The translations under genes and the position numbers were made by a program. A stretch of DNA of 64,000 nucleotides from Nioella ostreopsis (lineage in GTDB: Bacteria; Pseudomonadota; Alphaproteobacteria; Rhodobacterales; Rhodobacteraceae), in assembly GCF_004000255.1 (NCBI RefSeq), contig NZ_RCIQ01000015.1:1-64000 (forward strand). Reading direction: 5' to 3'. The notes below the pieces were generated by a model. That model saw only the letters and a program-made list of their open reading frames with translations. It was not told where the DNA came from and ran no database searches. Of the stretch, positions 23,531-31,675 are shown piece after piece (the first letter of the stretch is position 1; each line of letters starts with the position of its first letter).

Positions 23531-24058
23531 ATGGGGCTTCCCGGACTGACATTGGTGATTGGCGGGGCCGCGTCGGGGAAATCCGCTCAGGCCGAGGCGC
23601 TTGTCCGCGCGCAGGGTGGGCAGCGGGTCTATATCGCCACGGCTCAGGCCTTCGATGACGAGATGCACGCCAAGATCGCCGCCCATCAGACGATGCGCGC
23701 CGGCGATGGCTGGCGCACGATCGAGGCGCCGTTCGACGTTGTGGAGGCATTGTCGGGGCTGGGGCCTGACGACGTGGTATTGCTCGACTGCGCGACCTTC
23801 TGGCTGACGAACCTGATGCTGACGGAGCGTGACTGGCAAGCGGAGGCGGAGCGGTTGATCGCAGCGCTTCTGGCCTGCCCCGCGCCGGTCGTGGTGGTCA
23901 GCAACGAGACCGGGCAGGGGATCGTTCCTGAAAACGCGCTGGCCCGCGCATTCCGCGAGGCGCAGGGGCGGTTGAACCAGCGGCTGGCGGCCGAGGCCGG
24001 GCTGGTCGTGGCGGTGATGGCGGGGTTGCCGCTTGTGCTGAAGGGGGTGGCCCCGTGA
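23531..24058 (+). CDS. cobU: Adenosylcobinamide kinase / guanylyltransferase
   Basis: A 175-residue P-loop enzyme that phosphorylates adenosylcobinamide and attaches GMP in cobalamin nucleotide-loop assembly (CobU/CobP). LVIGGAASGKSAQAE is the Walker A loop, and NETGQGIVPENALARAF with GRLNQ is the conserved GTP-site region. Start 23531 follows GAGAGGAA. A histidine phosphatase gene 100 bp downstream may act in the same pathway. Product cobalamin would serve ethylmalonyl-CoA mutase, encoded at 58409. Confidence 0.93.
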   Translation: MGLPGLTLVIGGAASGKSAQAEALVRAQGGQRVYIATAQAFDDEMHAKIAAHQTMRAGDGWRTIEAPFDVVEALSGLGPDDVVLLDCATFWLTNLMLTERDWQAEAERLIAALLACPAPVVVVSNETGQGIVPENALARAFREAQGRLNQRLAAEAGLVVAVMAGLPLVLKGVAP

Positions 24059-24116
24059 CCAGAGGGATTTCGCCGCCTTCGGCGTCGACCCGCGGGGGGT
24101 TCCACCCCCCGCACCC

Positions 24117-24145
24117 CCCGAGGTATTTCTGCCAAGATGAAAGGG
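24117..24145 (+). repeat. Dispersed intergenic repeat, copy 3 (short, divergent)
   Basis: GAGGTATTTCTGCCAAGATG with flanks resembles the tail of the repeats at 16772 and 54499. The GC-rich half differs. It lies between cobU and the phosphatase gene. Confidence 0.6.
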
Positions 24146-24158
24146 AAGGGGGTCACGG

Positions 24159-24737
24159 TTGACGGTCTGGCATTGGGTCCGGCACGGACCGACGCATGAA
24201 AAGGCTTTCGTCGGTTGGCGGGATGTTCCGGCAGATTTGTCGGATACAGCGGTGATTGCCCGGCTGGATGCCGCGCTGCCGCGACCGGCGCTTGTGGTGT
24301 CGTCGGACCTGATCCGCGCCCGGGCAACGGCGGATGTGCTGATGCAGGGGCGGCAGCGCCTGGCCGATGCGCCCGATATCCGCGAGTTTGATTTCGGCGA
24401 TTGGGACGGGCTGCATTTCACGCAAGTGTCCGAACGCGATCCGGCGCTGAGCCGCCGCTATTGGGAGGAGCCCGGCGATGTCGCGCCGCCCAATGGCGAA
24501 AGCTGGAACGCCGCTGCGGCCCGCGCTGCGCCCTTCGTGGACCGGATGAACCGCGCACACCCGGAGGCCCATATCGTAGCGGTGGCCCATTTCGGGATCA
24601 TCATGACGCAGATCGAGCGCGCCTCGGGCCTGTCCGCCTACGAGGTGCTTGGACACAGGATCGACAACCTCTCGATCACGCGGCTGGTGCATGAGGCGGG
24701 CGAGTGGCGGGTCGAGGCGATCAATCACCAGCCCTGA
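24159..24737 (+). CDS. Histidine phosphatase family protein (possible alpha-ribazole phosphatase)
   Basis: A 192-residue phosphoglycerate-mutase-like phosphatase. WHWVRHGPTHEKAFVGW has the catalytic His in RHG; SSDLIRARATADVL holds the second Arg; VAVAHFGIIMTQ holds the distal His. Next to cobU, removal of the phosphate from alpha-ribazole phosphate (CobC role) is a sensible inference, but the sequence alone does not prove it. The start is a TTG at 24159, with AAGGGAAGGGG ahead. Confidence 0.78.
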   Translation: MTVWHWVRHGPTHEKAFVGWRDVPADLSDTAVIARLDAALPRPALVVSSDLIRARATADVLMQGRQRLADAPDIREFDFGDWDGLHFTQVSERDPALSRRYWEEPGDVAPPNGESWNAAAARAAPFVDRMNRAHPEAHIVAVAHFGIIMTQIERASGLSAYEVLGHRIDNLSITRLVHEAGEWRVEAINHQP

Positions 24738-24806
24738 TGCGGTGCGTCAGCAATTGGAATTGGACAGGGCGCGCCCTGGGCGTTTAGCTGGCAGGACCGT
24801 ATTTCG

Positions 24807-25688
24807 ATGGACCCTGTCATGACCTACACGCTTCTGATTGCCGATAAATCCTATTCCAGCTGGTCTTTGCGCGGCTGGCTCAGCTTTCGGGCCTTCGACA
24901 TTCCGGTGAGCGTGAAAACCACCCGCATGTATTGCGAGCAATTCCGTCTGGATCTGGAGGCTTTTGCGCCCGGCAACCGCACCGTTCCGATCGTGCGCAC
25001 CCCCACCGGCGGGCTGCTGACCGATTCCATCGCCATCGCCTGGCATCTGGACCGGGCCTTCCCCGACAGGGGCCTGCTGCCTGCCGACCCCAATGCCCGC
25101 GCCATGGCGATGAGCCTGATCGCCGAGATGCATTCGGGCTTTACCGGCCTGCGCGGGGCCTGCCCGATGAACCTGCGTACCGGGTGGGAGGGGGTCGAGG
25201 TGACCGATGCCGTCCGCACCGATCTGGAGCGGCTGGAAAGGGTCTGGGGCGCGGCGCTGGACGCCCATGGGGGCCCGTGGCTTTGCGGTGCGTATTCCCT
25301 GGCCGATGTGTTCTATGCCCCCGTGGCCACCCGCATCCTGACCTATGGGTTGCCGGTCTCTGACCGGGCTCTGGCCTATGCCAAGGCCCATGTGGCGCAC
25401 CCGGCCTTCCGCCGCTGGCGCGCCATGGGGCTGGTCGAGGGGGCGGAACAGCCCGCCTATGAAATGGGGCTGCCGCGTCGCGCTTTTCCCGCGCCGGAGC
25501 CTCTGGCCGCCCGTGCCGTCGACCATGGCCCGTCCGAGAACGCCACCTGCCCCTATTCCGGCAATCCGGTTACGGATTTCCTAGAACTGGACGGGCGCAT
25601 CTTCGGCTTCTGCAACCCGTTTTGCCGCGACAAGACCGTGGCCGACCCGGAAGCCTGGCCGGATTTCATGGCCATTTACCAAACGTAA
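24807..25688 (+). CDS. Glutathione S-transferase with Cys-rich C-terminal extension
   Basis: A 293-residue protein. The N-terminal thioredoxin-like domain has KSYSSWSLRGWL at the glutathione site and TVPIVRT with the cis-Pro; DSIAIAWHL holds the conserved Asp/Ser. The helical domain ends near residue 215. About 75 residues follow, ending in CPYSGNPVTDFLELDGRIFG and FCNPFCRDKT, a zinc- or metal-binding-looking knuckle of YHS type. Start 24807 or 24819; neither has a strong ribosome-binding site. Confidence 0.87.
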   Translation: MDPVMTYTLLIADKSYSSWSLRGWLSFRAFDIPVSVKTTRMYCEQFRLDLEAFAPGNRTVPIVRTPTGGLLTDSIAIAWHLDRAFPDRGLLPADPNARAMAMSLIAEMHSGFTGLRGACPMNLRTGWEGVEVTDAVRTDLERLERVWGAALDAHGGPWLCGAYSLADVFYAPVATRILTYGLPVSDRALAYAKAHVAHPAFRRWRAMGLVEGAEQPAYEMGLPRRAFPAPEPLAARAVDHGPSENATCPYSGNPVTDFLELDGRIFGFCNPFCRDKTVADPEAWPDFMAIYQT

Positions 25689-25712
25689 AGGGTTTTCGGG
25701 CAAGCGTTAACC

Positions 25713-27251
25713 ATGCTGGACGCGACCCGACCCGAAAGCCTTGCGCGCACCTACACCGTTGCCTTCGAAGGATTGGAGGCACGGCGAGTCGAGGTGCAAT
25801 GCGCCATCACCCCGGGCCTGCCTGCCTTTTCCATCGTGGGCCTGCCCGACCGCGCCGTGGGCGAAGCGCGCGACCGGGTGCGCACGGCGCTGTCCACAAT
25901 GGCCATCGCGCTGCCCTCAAAGCGCGTGACCATCAACCTGTCACCCGCCGATCTGCCAAAGGAGGGATCGCATTTCGACCTGCCCATTGCCATGGCCCTG
26001 CTTGGCGCTTTGGGGATCGTCCCACGAGAGCGGGTCGAGGCGGCGATGAGCCTTGGGGAAATGTCGCTCGATGGTTCGCTGGTCCCGGTCATCGGGGCGC
26101 TGCCCACGGCGCTTGCCGCGGGGGAGGACGGGCGGGCGCTCTTCTGTCCTGCCGCTTGCGGGGCCGAGGCCGCCTGGGTCGGCGCAACCCCGGTCTTCGC
26201 GGGCCGCACCCTGGCCGAGATCATCGGCCACCTGACCGACCGCGCCCCCCTGCCCACCGCCGAACCGGGGGAGGTACTGAGCGAGCGGACCGGCAAGGAC
26301 CTGCGCGAGGTGCGCGGGCAGGAACGGGCCAAACGCGCGTTGGAGATTGCCGCCGCAGGCCGTCACCACTTCCTGATGGTGGGCGCGCCGGGGTCCGGCA
26401 AATCCATGCTGGCCGCGCGTTTGCCCGATCTGTTGCCGCCACTCACCCCCGCCGAGGCACTGGAAACCTCGATGATCCACTCGCTGGCAGGCCTGCTCGA
26501 CGAGGGCGGGATTTCCCGCACCCGGCCCTATCGCGCGCCGCATCACACCGCCTCCATGCCCGCCATCGTGGGGGGCGGCCGCCACGCCAAACCGGGGGAA
26601 ATCAGCCTTGCCCATAACGGGGTGCTGTTCCTCGACGAGTTTCCCGAATACCCCCGTCAGGTGCTGGAAACCCTACGCCAGCCGATTGAAACCGGCGATG
26701 TGGTGGTCGCCCGCGCCAATGCCCATGTGACCTATCCTTGCCGCTTCCTGTTGCTCGCCGCCGCCAATCCCTGCCGTTGCGGGCATCTCTATGATGCCGA
26801 TCAGGCCTGTGGCCGCGCGCCCCTGTGCGGCGAGGATTATCTGGGCCGCATCTCTGGGCCGCTGATGGACCGCTTCGATCTGCGGCTGGAGGTGCCGCCA
26901 GTGAGCTTCAGCGATCTCGACCTGCCGCCCTCGGGCGATGACAGCGCCACGGTCGCGGCCCGGATCGCCGCCGCCCGCGACCGGCAGACCGCCCGGTTCG
27001 AGGCGCTCGGAGCCAAGGCCCGTGTCAATGCCGATGCGGAAGGCGCACTGCTGGATCAGATCGCGGAACCGGATGAAGAGGGTCGCGACATGCTGATCAA
27101 GGCCGCCGAACGCTTCCGCCTGTCGGCGCGTGGCTATCACCGGGTGCTGCGCGTGGCGCGCACGATTGCGGATCTGGAGGGGGCGGACGCCGTGCGCATG
27201 CCCCATATCGCCGAGGCTCTGGGGTTCCGGCTGATCGCGGGCAAGAATTAA
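25713..27251 (+). CDS. comM: YifB/ComM Mg-chelatase-like AAA ATPase
   Basis: A 512-residue protein: Lon-protease-like N-terminal domain (SIVGLPDRAVGEARDRVR), AAA core with Walker A GAPGSGKSMLAARL and Walker B GVLFLDEFPE, and a Mg-chelatase-like C-terminal domain with SARGYHRVLRVARTIADL. In other bacteria ComM is a hexameric helicase promoting branch migration during natural transformation. Its end overlaps the convergent hydrolase gene by four bases. Confidence 0.93.
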   Translation: MLDATRPESLARTYTVAFEGLEARRVEVQCAITPGLPAFSIVGLPDRAVGEARDRVRTALSTMAIALPSKRVTINLSPADLPKEGSHFDLPIAMALLGALGIVPRERVEAAMSLGEMSLDGSLVPVIGALPTALAAGEDGRALFCPAACGAEAAWVGATPVFAGRTLAEIIGHLTDRAPLPTAEPGEVLSERTGKDLREVRGQERAKRALEIAAAGRHHFLMVGAPGSGKSMLAARLPDLLPPLTPAEALETSMIHSLAGLLDEGGISRTRPYRAPHHTASMPAIVGGGRHAKPGEISLAHNGVLFLDEFPEYPRQVLETLRQPIETGDVVVARANAHVTYPCRFLLLAAANPCRCGHLYDADQACGRAPLCGEDYLGRISGPLMDRFDLRLEVPPVSFSDLDLPPSGDDSATVAARIAAARDRQTARFEALGAKARVNADAEGALLDQIAEPDEEGRDMLIKAAERFRLSARGYHRVLRVARTIADLEGADAVRMPHIAEALGFRLIAGKN

Positions 27252-28129
27252 CGGATCGCGGCGGCCATCTGGTGGAGCGTGACCTCCGCCTCTGGCAGCA
27301 GCCAACCGGGGAAGATCGGCCAGACATGCGGCAGACCGGGCGCGATGGTCAGATGCGCCTCCACCCCTTTATCACGCAGCACGTCCACTATGCGGCGGCT
27401 GTCATCGAGCAGGACCTCGCCATCCCCCACCCAGACATGCACCGGCCCGGCACCGGGAAACTGCGCGTAAAGCGGGCTGGCGCGCGGGTCTTTCGGATCG
27501 GCCCCGTCCAGATAGCCCAAGGCGGAGATCCGGATGCCTTCGGGTGGCAGCACAACCTCGCTGGCATCGTTTGTTTGCAGGCTCTCGCCGGTCATGGCCA
27601 GGTCCGTCAGAGGCGACAGAACCAGCGTGGCCAGCGGCTGCGGTAAATCGGGGTCGGCGCAGATCATCGCCAGCAATGACAGGGCCAGCCCGCCGCCCGC
27701 GCTGTCGCCCGCCAGAATCACCGGCCCTTGCGCCGCCATCTGACGGTACAGGCGCAAAGCAGCCTCGGGTGCGGCTGGAAAGGGCGATTCGGGCGCAAGC
27801 GGATAATGCGGCACCACCGCACCGCCGCCGATGCGCTTCACCAGCCGTCCGGCAAGACCCTTATGGGTGCGATGGCTGCCGAAGACATAGGCGCCGCCAT
27901 GGAGGTAGAGCAGTTGTGGCCCGGTTGGATCGTCAAGCTCCAGCACCTCCATCCCGGCGCGTTCGGTCCAGCGCTGAGCCACGCCGCGGGGAACAGGGCA
28001 CAGGATGCGGCACTGCCATTCAAACCGTCGGCGGACCCGCGTTGCCGCGTCCTGCCGCGCCAGTCGGTTGAGCGCGGGCCGCTCGATCCAGCGCAGCCAG
28101 GTGTTGAGCAGCCCCGCGCGGACACTCAT
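27248..28129 (-). CDS. Alpha/beta hydrolase, HSL-like
   Basis: A 293-residue esterase of the hormone-sensitive-lipase group. [11 protein letters not shown] is the oxyanion HGG motif, [10 protein letters not shown] carries the nucleophile Ser, and the acid and His lie in [12 protein letters not shown] and GLPHVWPIF. It starts at 28129 and overlaps the gshB stop by four bases, so the two genes are coupled. Substrate unknown. Confidence 0.88.
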   Translation of the reverse strand: MSVRAGLLNTWLRWIERPALNRLARQDAATRVRRRFEWQCRILCPVPRGVAQRWTERAGMEVLELDDPTGPQLLYLHGGAYVFGSHRTHKGLAGRLVKRIGGGAVVPHYPLAPESPFPAAPEAALRLYRQMAAQGPVILAGDSAGGGLALSLLAMICADPDLPQPLATLVLSPLTDLAMTGESLQTNDASEVVLPPEGIRISALGYLDGADPKDPRASPLYAQFPGAGPVHVWVGDGEVLLDDSRRIVDVLRDKGVEAHLTIAPGLPHVWPIFPGWLLPEAEVTLHQMAAAIR

Positions 28130-29067
28130 GCGACGCGCGCTTCGATGGCCTGCCAGATCTTTTCGGCGATGTTGATCCCGTCGAAGCGTTCCAGTTCCTG
28201 GATGCCGGTGGGAGAGGTCACGTTGATCTCGGTCAGCCAGCAGCCGATCACGTCGATGCCGACGAAGATCTGCCCCTTCTCGCGCAGAAGCGGGCCGATG
28301 CGGGCGCAGATCTCGCGGTCGCGGTCGGTGAGCGCAACCTTCTCGGGCCGACCGCCCACATGCATGTTGGACCGGGTCTCGCCCTTGGCAGGCACCCGGT
28401 TGATCGCACCGACGGGCTCGCCATCGACCAGGATCACGCGTTTGTCGCCCGCCGACACGTCAGGCAGGAATTTCTGCGCAATCAGCGGCTCGCGGTTGAT
28501 GCCGGTGAACAGTTCGTGCAGCGAATTGAGGTTGCGGTCATTGGGATCGAGCCGGAAGACCCCCGCGCCGCCATTGCCGTAGAGCGGCTTGAGGATGATA
28601 TCGCCATGCTTATGCTTGAACGCCTTCAGCGTCTCCAGATCGCGGGCGATGGTGGTGGGCGGCGTGAGGTCGGGGAAGTCGAGCACCAGCAGCTTTTCCG
28701 GGTAGTTGCGGACCCAGAACGGGTCATTCACCACCAGCGTCTCGGGGTGTACCCGTTCAAGGATATGGGTGGTGGTGATATAGCCCATGTCAAACGGCGG
28801 ATCCTGGCGTAGCCAGACCACATCCCAATCCGCAAGGTCGATCTCCTGCATCTCGCCGATGCTGAAATGATCGCCCTTCACCCGGCGCACCGTCAGCGGC
28901 CAGCCCCGTGCGGTGACCCGGCCTTCCTGATAGGCGAGCATGTCGGGTGTATAGTAGAACAGCTCATGCCCCCGCGTCTGCGCCTCTTCGGCGATGCGGA
29001 ACGTGCTGTCAGCGTCGATATTGATCGGACCGATCGGGTCCATCTGGATGGCAACCTTGAGGGGCAT
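28126..29067 (-). CDS. gshB: Glutathione synthase
   Basis: A 313-residue ATP-grasp enzyme joining gamma-glutamylcysteine and glycine. It begins [32 protein letters not shown] is the grasp loop and the ending [14 protein letters not shown]-type sequence ([18 protein letters not shown]) is diagnostic. The start at 29067 has GGAG; an upstream ATG at 29097 is not conserved. Length is normal. Confidence 0.96.
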   Translation of the reverse strand: MPLKVAIQMDPIGPINIDADSTFRIAEEAQTRGHELFYYTPDMLAYQEGRVTARGWPLTVRRVKGDHFSIGEMQEIDLADWDVVWLRQDPPFDMGYITTTHILERVHPETLVVNDPFWVRNYPEKLLVLDFPDLTPPTTIARDLETLKAFKHKHGDIILKPLYGNGGAGVFRLDPNDRNLNSLHELFTGINREPLIAQKFLPDVSAGDKRVILVDGEPVGAINRVPAKGETRSNMHVGGRPEKVALTDRDREICARIGPLLREKGQIFVGIDVIGCWLTEINVTSPTGIQELERFDGINIAEKIWQAIEARVA

Positions 29068-29141
29068 GTGGCGTCTCCGTTCCCGGGTGTTGCGCATTCA
29101 TGACCCGTGACGCCGAAAGGTGCAATGCTGTCGATGTGCCC

Positions 29142-29495
29142 CTATGCACAGAGGACATTCGGCAAAATGTCGATTTCCCCGTGATGGTCCAGCAGCGCCA
29201 CATCGACCCGGCAGTCGGTATTGGCCCCCGCCGGAAGATGGCCGATGAAATCTTCTGCGCTGCGGAAGATGCGATGCAATTGGCGCTGAGACAGGCGTTC
29301 GACAGCCCGCGCATGGCTGCGGCTTTTCTTGACCTCGATGAAGATGACGGTGCCGTCCTTTTCCGCCACAAGGTCGATCTCCCCGGCCTTGCCGCGCCAG
29401 CGGCGGGACAGGATCGTGTGGCCGTCACGCACATATCGACGAGACACCTGGTCTTCTGCCGAAAGCCCGGCATGATAGCTGACTGTTCCGCTCAT
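29142..29495 (-). CDS. yraN: YraN family nuclease-fold protein (UPF0102)
   Basis: A 117-residue protein of the restriction-endonuclease-like superfamily. GEIDLVAEKDGTVIFIEVK contains the ExD..ExK-like catalytic residues, and the RHARAVERLSQRQ-like segment (HARAVERLSQRQLHRI) follows. Cellular role is unclear. It overlaps the rsmI stop by four bases, and this yraN-rsmI arrangement next to an lpoA-like gene is conserved in many proteobacteria. Confidence 0.9.
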   Translation of the reverse strand: MSGTVSYHAGLSAEDQVSRRYVRDGHTILSRRWRGKAGEIDLVAEKDGTVIFIEVKKSRSHARAVERLSQRQLHRIFRSAEDFIGHLPAGANTDCRVDVALLDHHGEIDILPNVLCA

Positions 29496-30376
29496 TCATC
29501 CTTCTCCAGTGTCAGCGCCGCCTGGTAGACGTCGCGTTTCTTCAGCCCCAGATCGGCGGCGACCTGTGCTGCCGCGTCCTTGACCGACAGTGTCGCCAGC
29601 GCCGCGCGCAATGCGTCTTCCATCGTTTCCACGCTCGCCTGCACCGGTGCGCCCTTGCCGATGACAACGACGATTTCGCCCTTCAAAACCCGATCCGCGA
29701 TGCTATTTCGAACCTCATCCACGCTGCCGCGCAAGACCTCTTCGAAGCGTTTGGTTAATTCCCGGCACAACGCCATGGGCCGCTCGCCCCCGAAGGTATC
29801 GGACAAAACATCTAACAATCGGTGAACGCGCCGCGGCGATTCATACAGAATGATCGTCGCCCCGACCGGTGCAAGATCTGCCAGCCAGCTTGTCATCGCA
29901 CCCTTGGCCTGCGGCGGAAAACCCGCGAACAGAAACCGGTCGCTTGGCAGGCCGGACACGCTGAGCGCCGCCAGCACGGCAGAGGCGCCCGGCGCGGCGA
30001 TAACCGGCAAGCCGTCCTCGATCATGCCACGCGCCAGTTGATAGCCGGGGTCCGCCACAAGTGGTGTGCCCGCCTCGGACACGTAGGCCACGGATTTTCC
30101 CGCCGCGACCATCGCGGCCAGCTTGTCCCGCGCGCCGGGACCGCTGTGGTCGTGATAGGCGATCAGCGGGCGACCGGCGACGGCCAGCCCGTGGATCTCC
30201 ATCAGCTTGCGCGCGGTGCGGGTATCTTCGGCGGCAATCACGTCGGCGGAGGTCAGAATATCCAGCGCTCTCAGGGTGATATCCCGCGCCGCCCCGATCG
30301 GAGTCGCCACGAGGTACAGCCCCGGATCAAGCCGGGAGACGCGGGACGCACCGGCGGTTGCAAGCTGATCGGACAT
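29492..30376 (-). CDS. rsmI: 16S rRNA (cytidine(1402)-2'-O)-methyltransferase
   Basis: A 294-residue tetrapyrrole-methylase-fold enzyme that methylates C1402 in the ribosomal decoding centre. LYLVATPIGAARDITLRAL at the start, EDTRTARKL, SEAGTPLVADPGYQL and ILYESPRRVHRLL are the family signatures. Divergent from the lpoA-like gene at 30463 with an 86-bp gap. Confidence 0.95.
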   Translation of the reverse strand: MSDQLATAGASRVSRLDPGLYLVATPIGAARDITLRALDILTSADVIAAEDTRTARKLMEIHGLAVAGRPLIAYHDHSGPGARDKLAAMVAAGKSVAYVSEAGTPLVADPGYQLARGMIEDGLPVIAAPGASAVLAALSVSGLPSDRFLFAGFPPQAKGAMTSWLADLAPVGATIILYESPRRVHRLLDVLSDTFGGERPMALCRELTKRFEEVLRGSVDEVRNSIADRVLKGEIVVVIGKGAPVQASVETMEDALRAALATLSVKDAAAQVAADLGLKKRDVYQAALTLEKDE

Positions 30377-30462
30377 GGGCTGGCCTCTTGGCGTTTACTT
30401 GTTTCGCGTGACCGCGTAGGGTCCGTCCGACCCATTTTCGAGCCTTCTGGAGACGGCCCTTT

Positions 30463-31632
30463 ATGTTCCCTTCTTTCCGCATGTTCCGCAAGTCACGCCG
30501 CTTTGTTCTGCTGGCGCTTTGTGCCGGTGTCCTCGCCGCCTGCCAGGTTGGCGTCCCCGGTGGCAGCGGTCCGCGCGTGCGCGCCGGCGCCCCGATTCAG
30601 GTCGCGCTGCTGTTGCCTTACGGCTCTGCCAGTGCGGGCGATGAGATCGTGGCCCGCAGCCTGGAAAACGCCGCCCGGCTTGCCGCATCGGAATTCGAGG
30701 GCGTGGAGCTGGAAATCACCGTCTACAATACCGCCGCCGATGCGTCGCAGGCCGCCACGGTGGCGCGCCAGGCCATCCAGCAGGGGGCGCGGGTCATTGT
30801 CGGCCCGTTGCGGTCCGATGCCGCGGCGGCCGTGGGGGTCGCGGTCTCGAACAGCAATGTCGCCGTCCTGAGCTTCTCCAACAACACCGAGATCGCGGGC
30901 GGCAATGTCTTCGTTCTGGGCCATACATACGACAATACCGCCGCCCGGATCGCAAGCTATGCCACGCGCCAGGGCCGCAATCGCCTTGTCATTCTGCACG
31001 CCCAGAACCTTGCGGGCGAGGTTGCGCGCGACGCGGTGCAACAGGCCGTGGCCAGCACCGGCGGCACTGTCGCAGGCGTGGTCAGCTACGAGTTTTCGCA
31101 GCAAGGCGTGGTGCAGGCATTGCCTGAGGTGATGTCGACCATCCGCTCCTCCGATGCGAACGGGCTGGTCATCACCGCAGAGGCCTCTGCCGCGCTGCCA
31201 CTGTTCGCGCAGCTCTTGCCTGAAAACGGGCTGGATACCGAAGAGGTCCGCGTCATGGGTCTGACCCGGTGGGACGTGCCGTCGCAGACGCTGGAACTGT
31301 CCGGCCTTCAGGGGGGCTGGTTTGCCCTGCCCGATCCCGATGCCAATGCCGCCTTCAACGCCCGCTACACCGCCGCCTATGGCGACGCGCCGCATGTGCT
31401 GGCCCCGATTGCCTATGATGCCATGCGCGCGATTGCCGAAACCGCTGCCGAGGCCGGCGCGATCGGGGTGACGGAACTGACTGCCTCCTCTGGCTTTGCC
31501 GGTGCGAACGGGGTATTCCGTCTGAGAGCCGATGGCACCATCGAACGGGCCATGGCGATCGCAACGGTACTCGAAAACCAGGTTTCCATTATTGACCCTG
31601 CACCAGGACGCCTTGGCGCCTCCGGCTTCTGA
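30463..31632 (+). CDS. LpoA-like penicillin-binding protein activator (lipoprotein)
   Basis: A 389-residue lipoprotein. VLLALCAGVLAACQ is a signal sequence with lipobox LAAC. The rest is a periplasmic-binding-protein type I fold (IQVALLLPYGSASAGDE, then GARVIVGPLRSDAAAAVGV) as in the C-terminal domain of LpoA and in leucine-binding proteins. Its place opposite rsmI-yraN matches lpoA in E. coli. It probably stimulates peptidoglycan synthase, though ligand binding cannot be excluded. Confidence 0.85.
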   Translation: MFPSFRMFRKSRRFVLLALCAGVLAACQVGVPGGSGPRVRAGAPIQVALLLPYGSASAGDEIVARSLENAARLAASEFEGVELEITVYNTAADASQAATVARQAIQQGARVIVGPLRSDAAAAVGVAVSNSNVAVLSFSNNTEIAGGNVFVLGHTYDNTAARIASYATRQGRNRLVILHAQNLAGEVARDAVQQAVASTGGTVAGVVSYEFSQQGVVQALPEVMSTIRSSDANGLVITAEASAALPLFAQLLPENGLDTEEVRVMGLTRWDVPSQTLELSGLQGGWFALPDPDANAAFNARYTAAYGDAPHVLAPIAYDAMRAIAETAAEAGAIGVTELTASSGFAGANGVFRLRADGTIERAMAIATVLENQVSIIDPAPGRLGASGF

Positions 31633-31675
31633 CCGGAACCCGCGCCTTCCCGCCAAAGGAACCGCCTCCGGGGAG

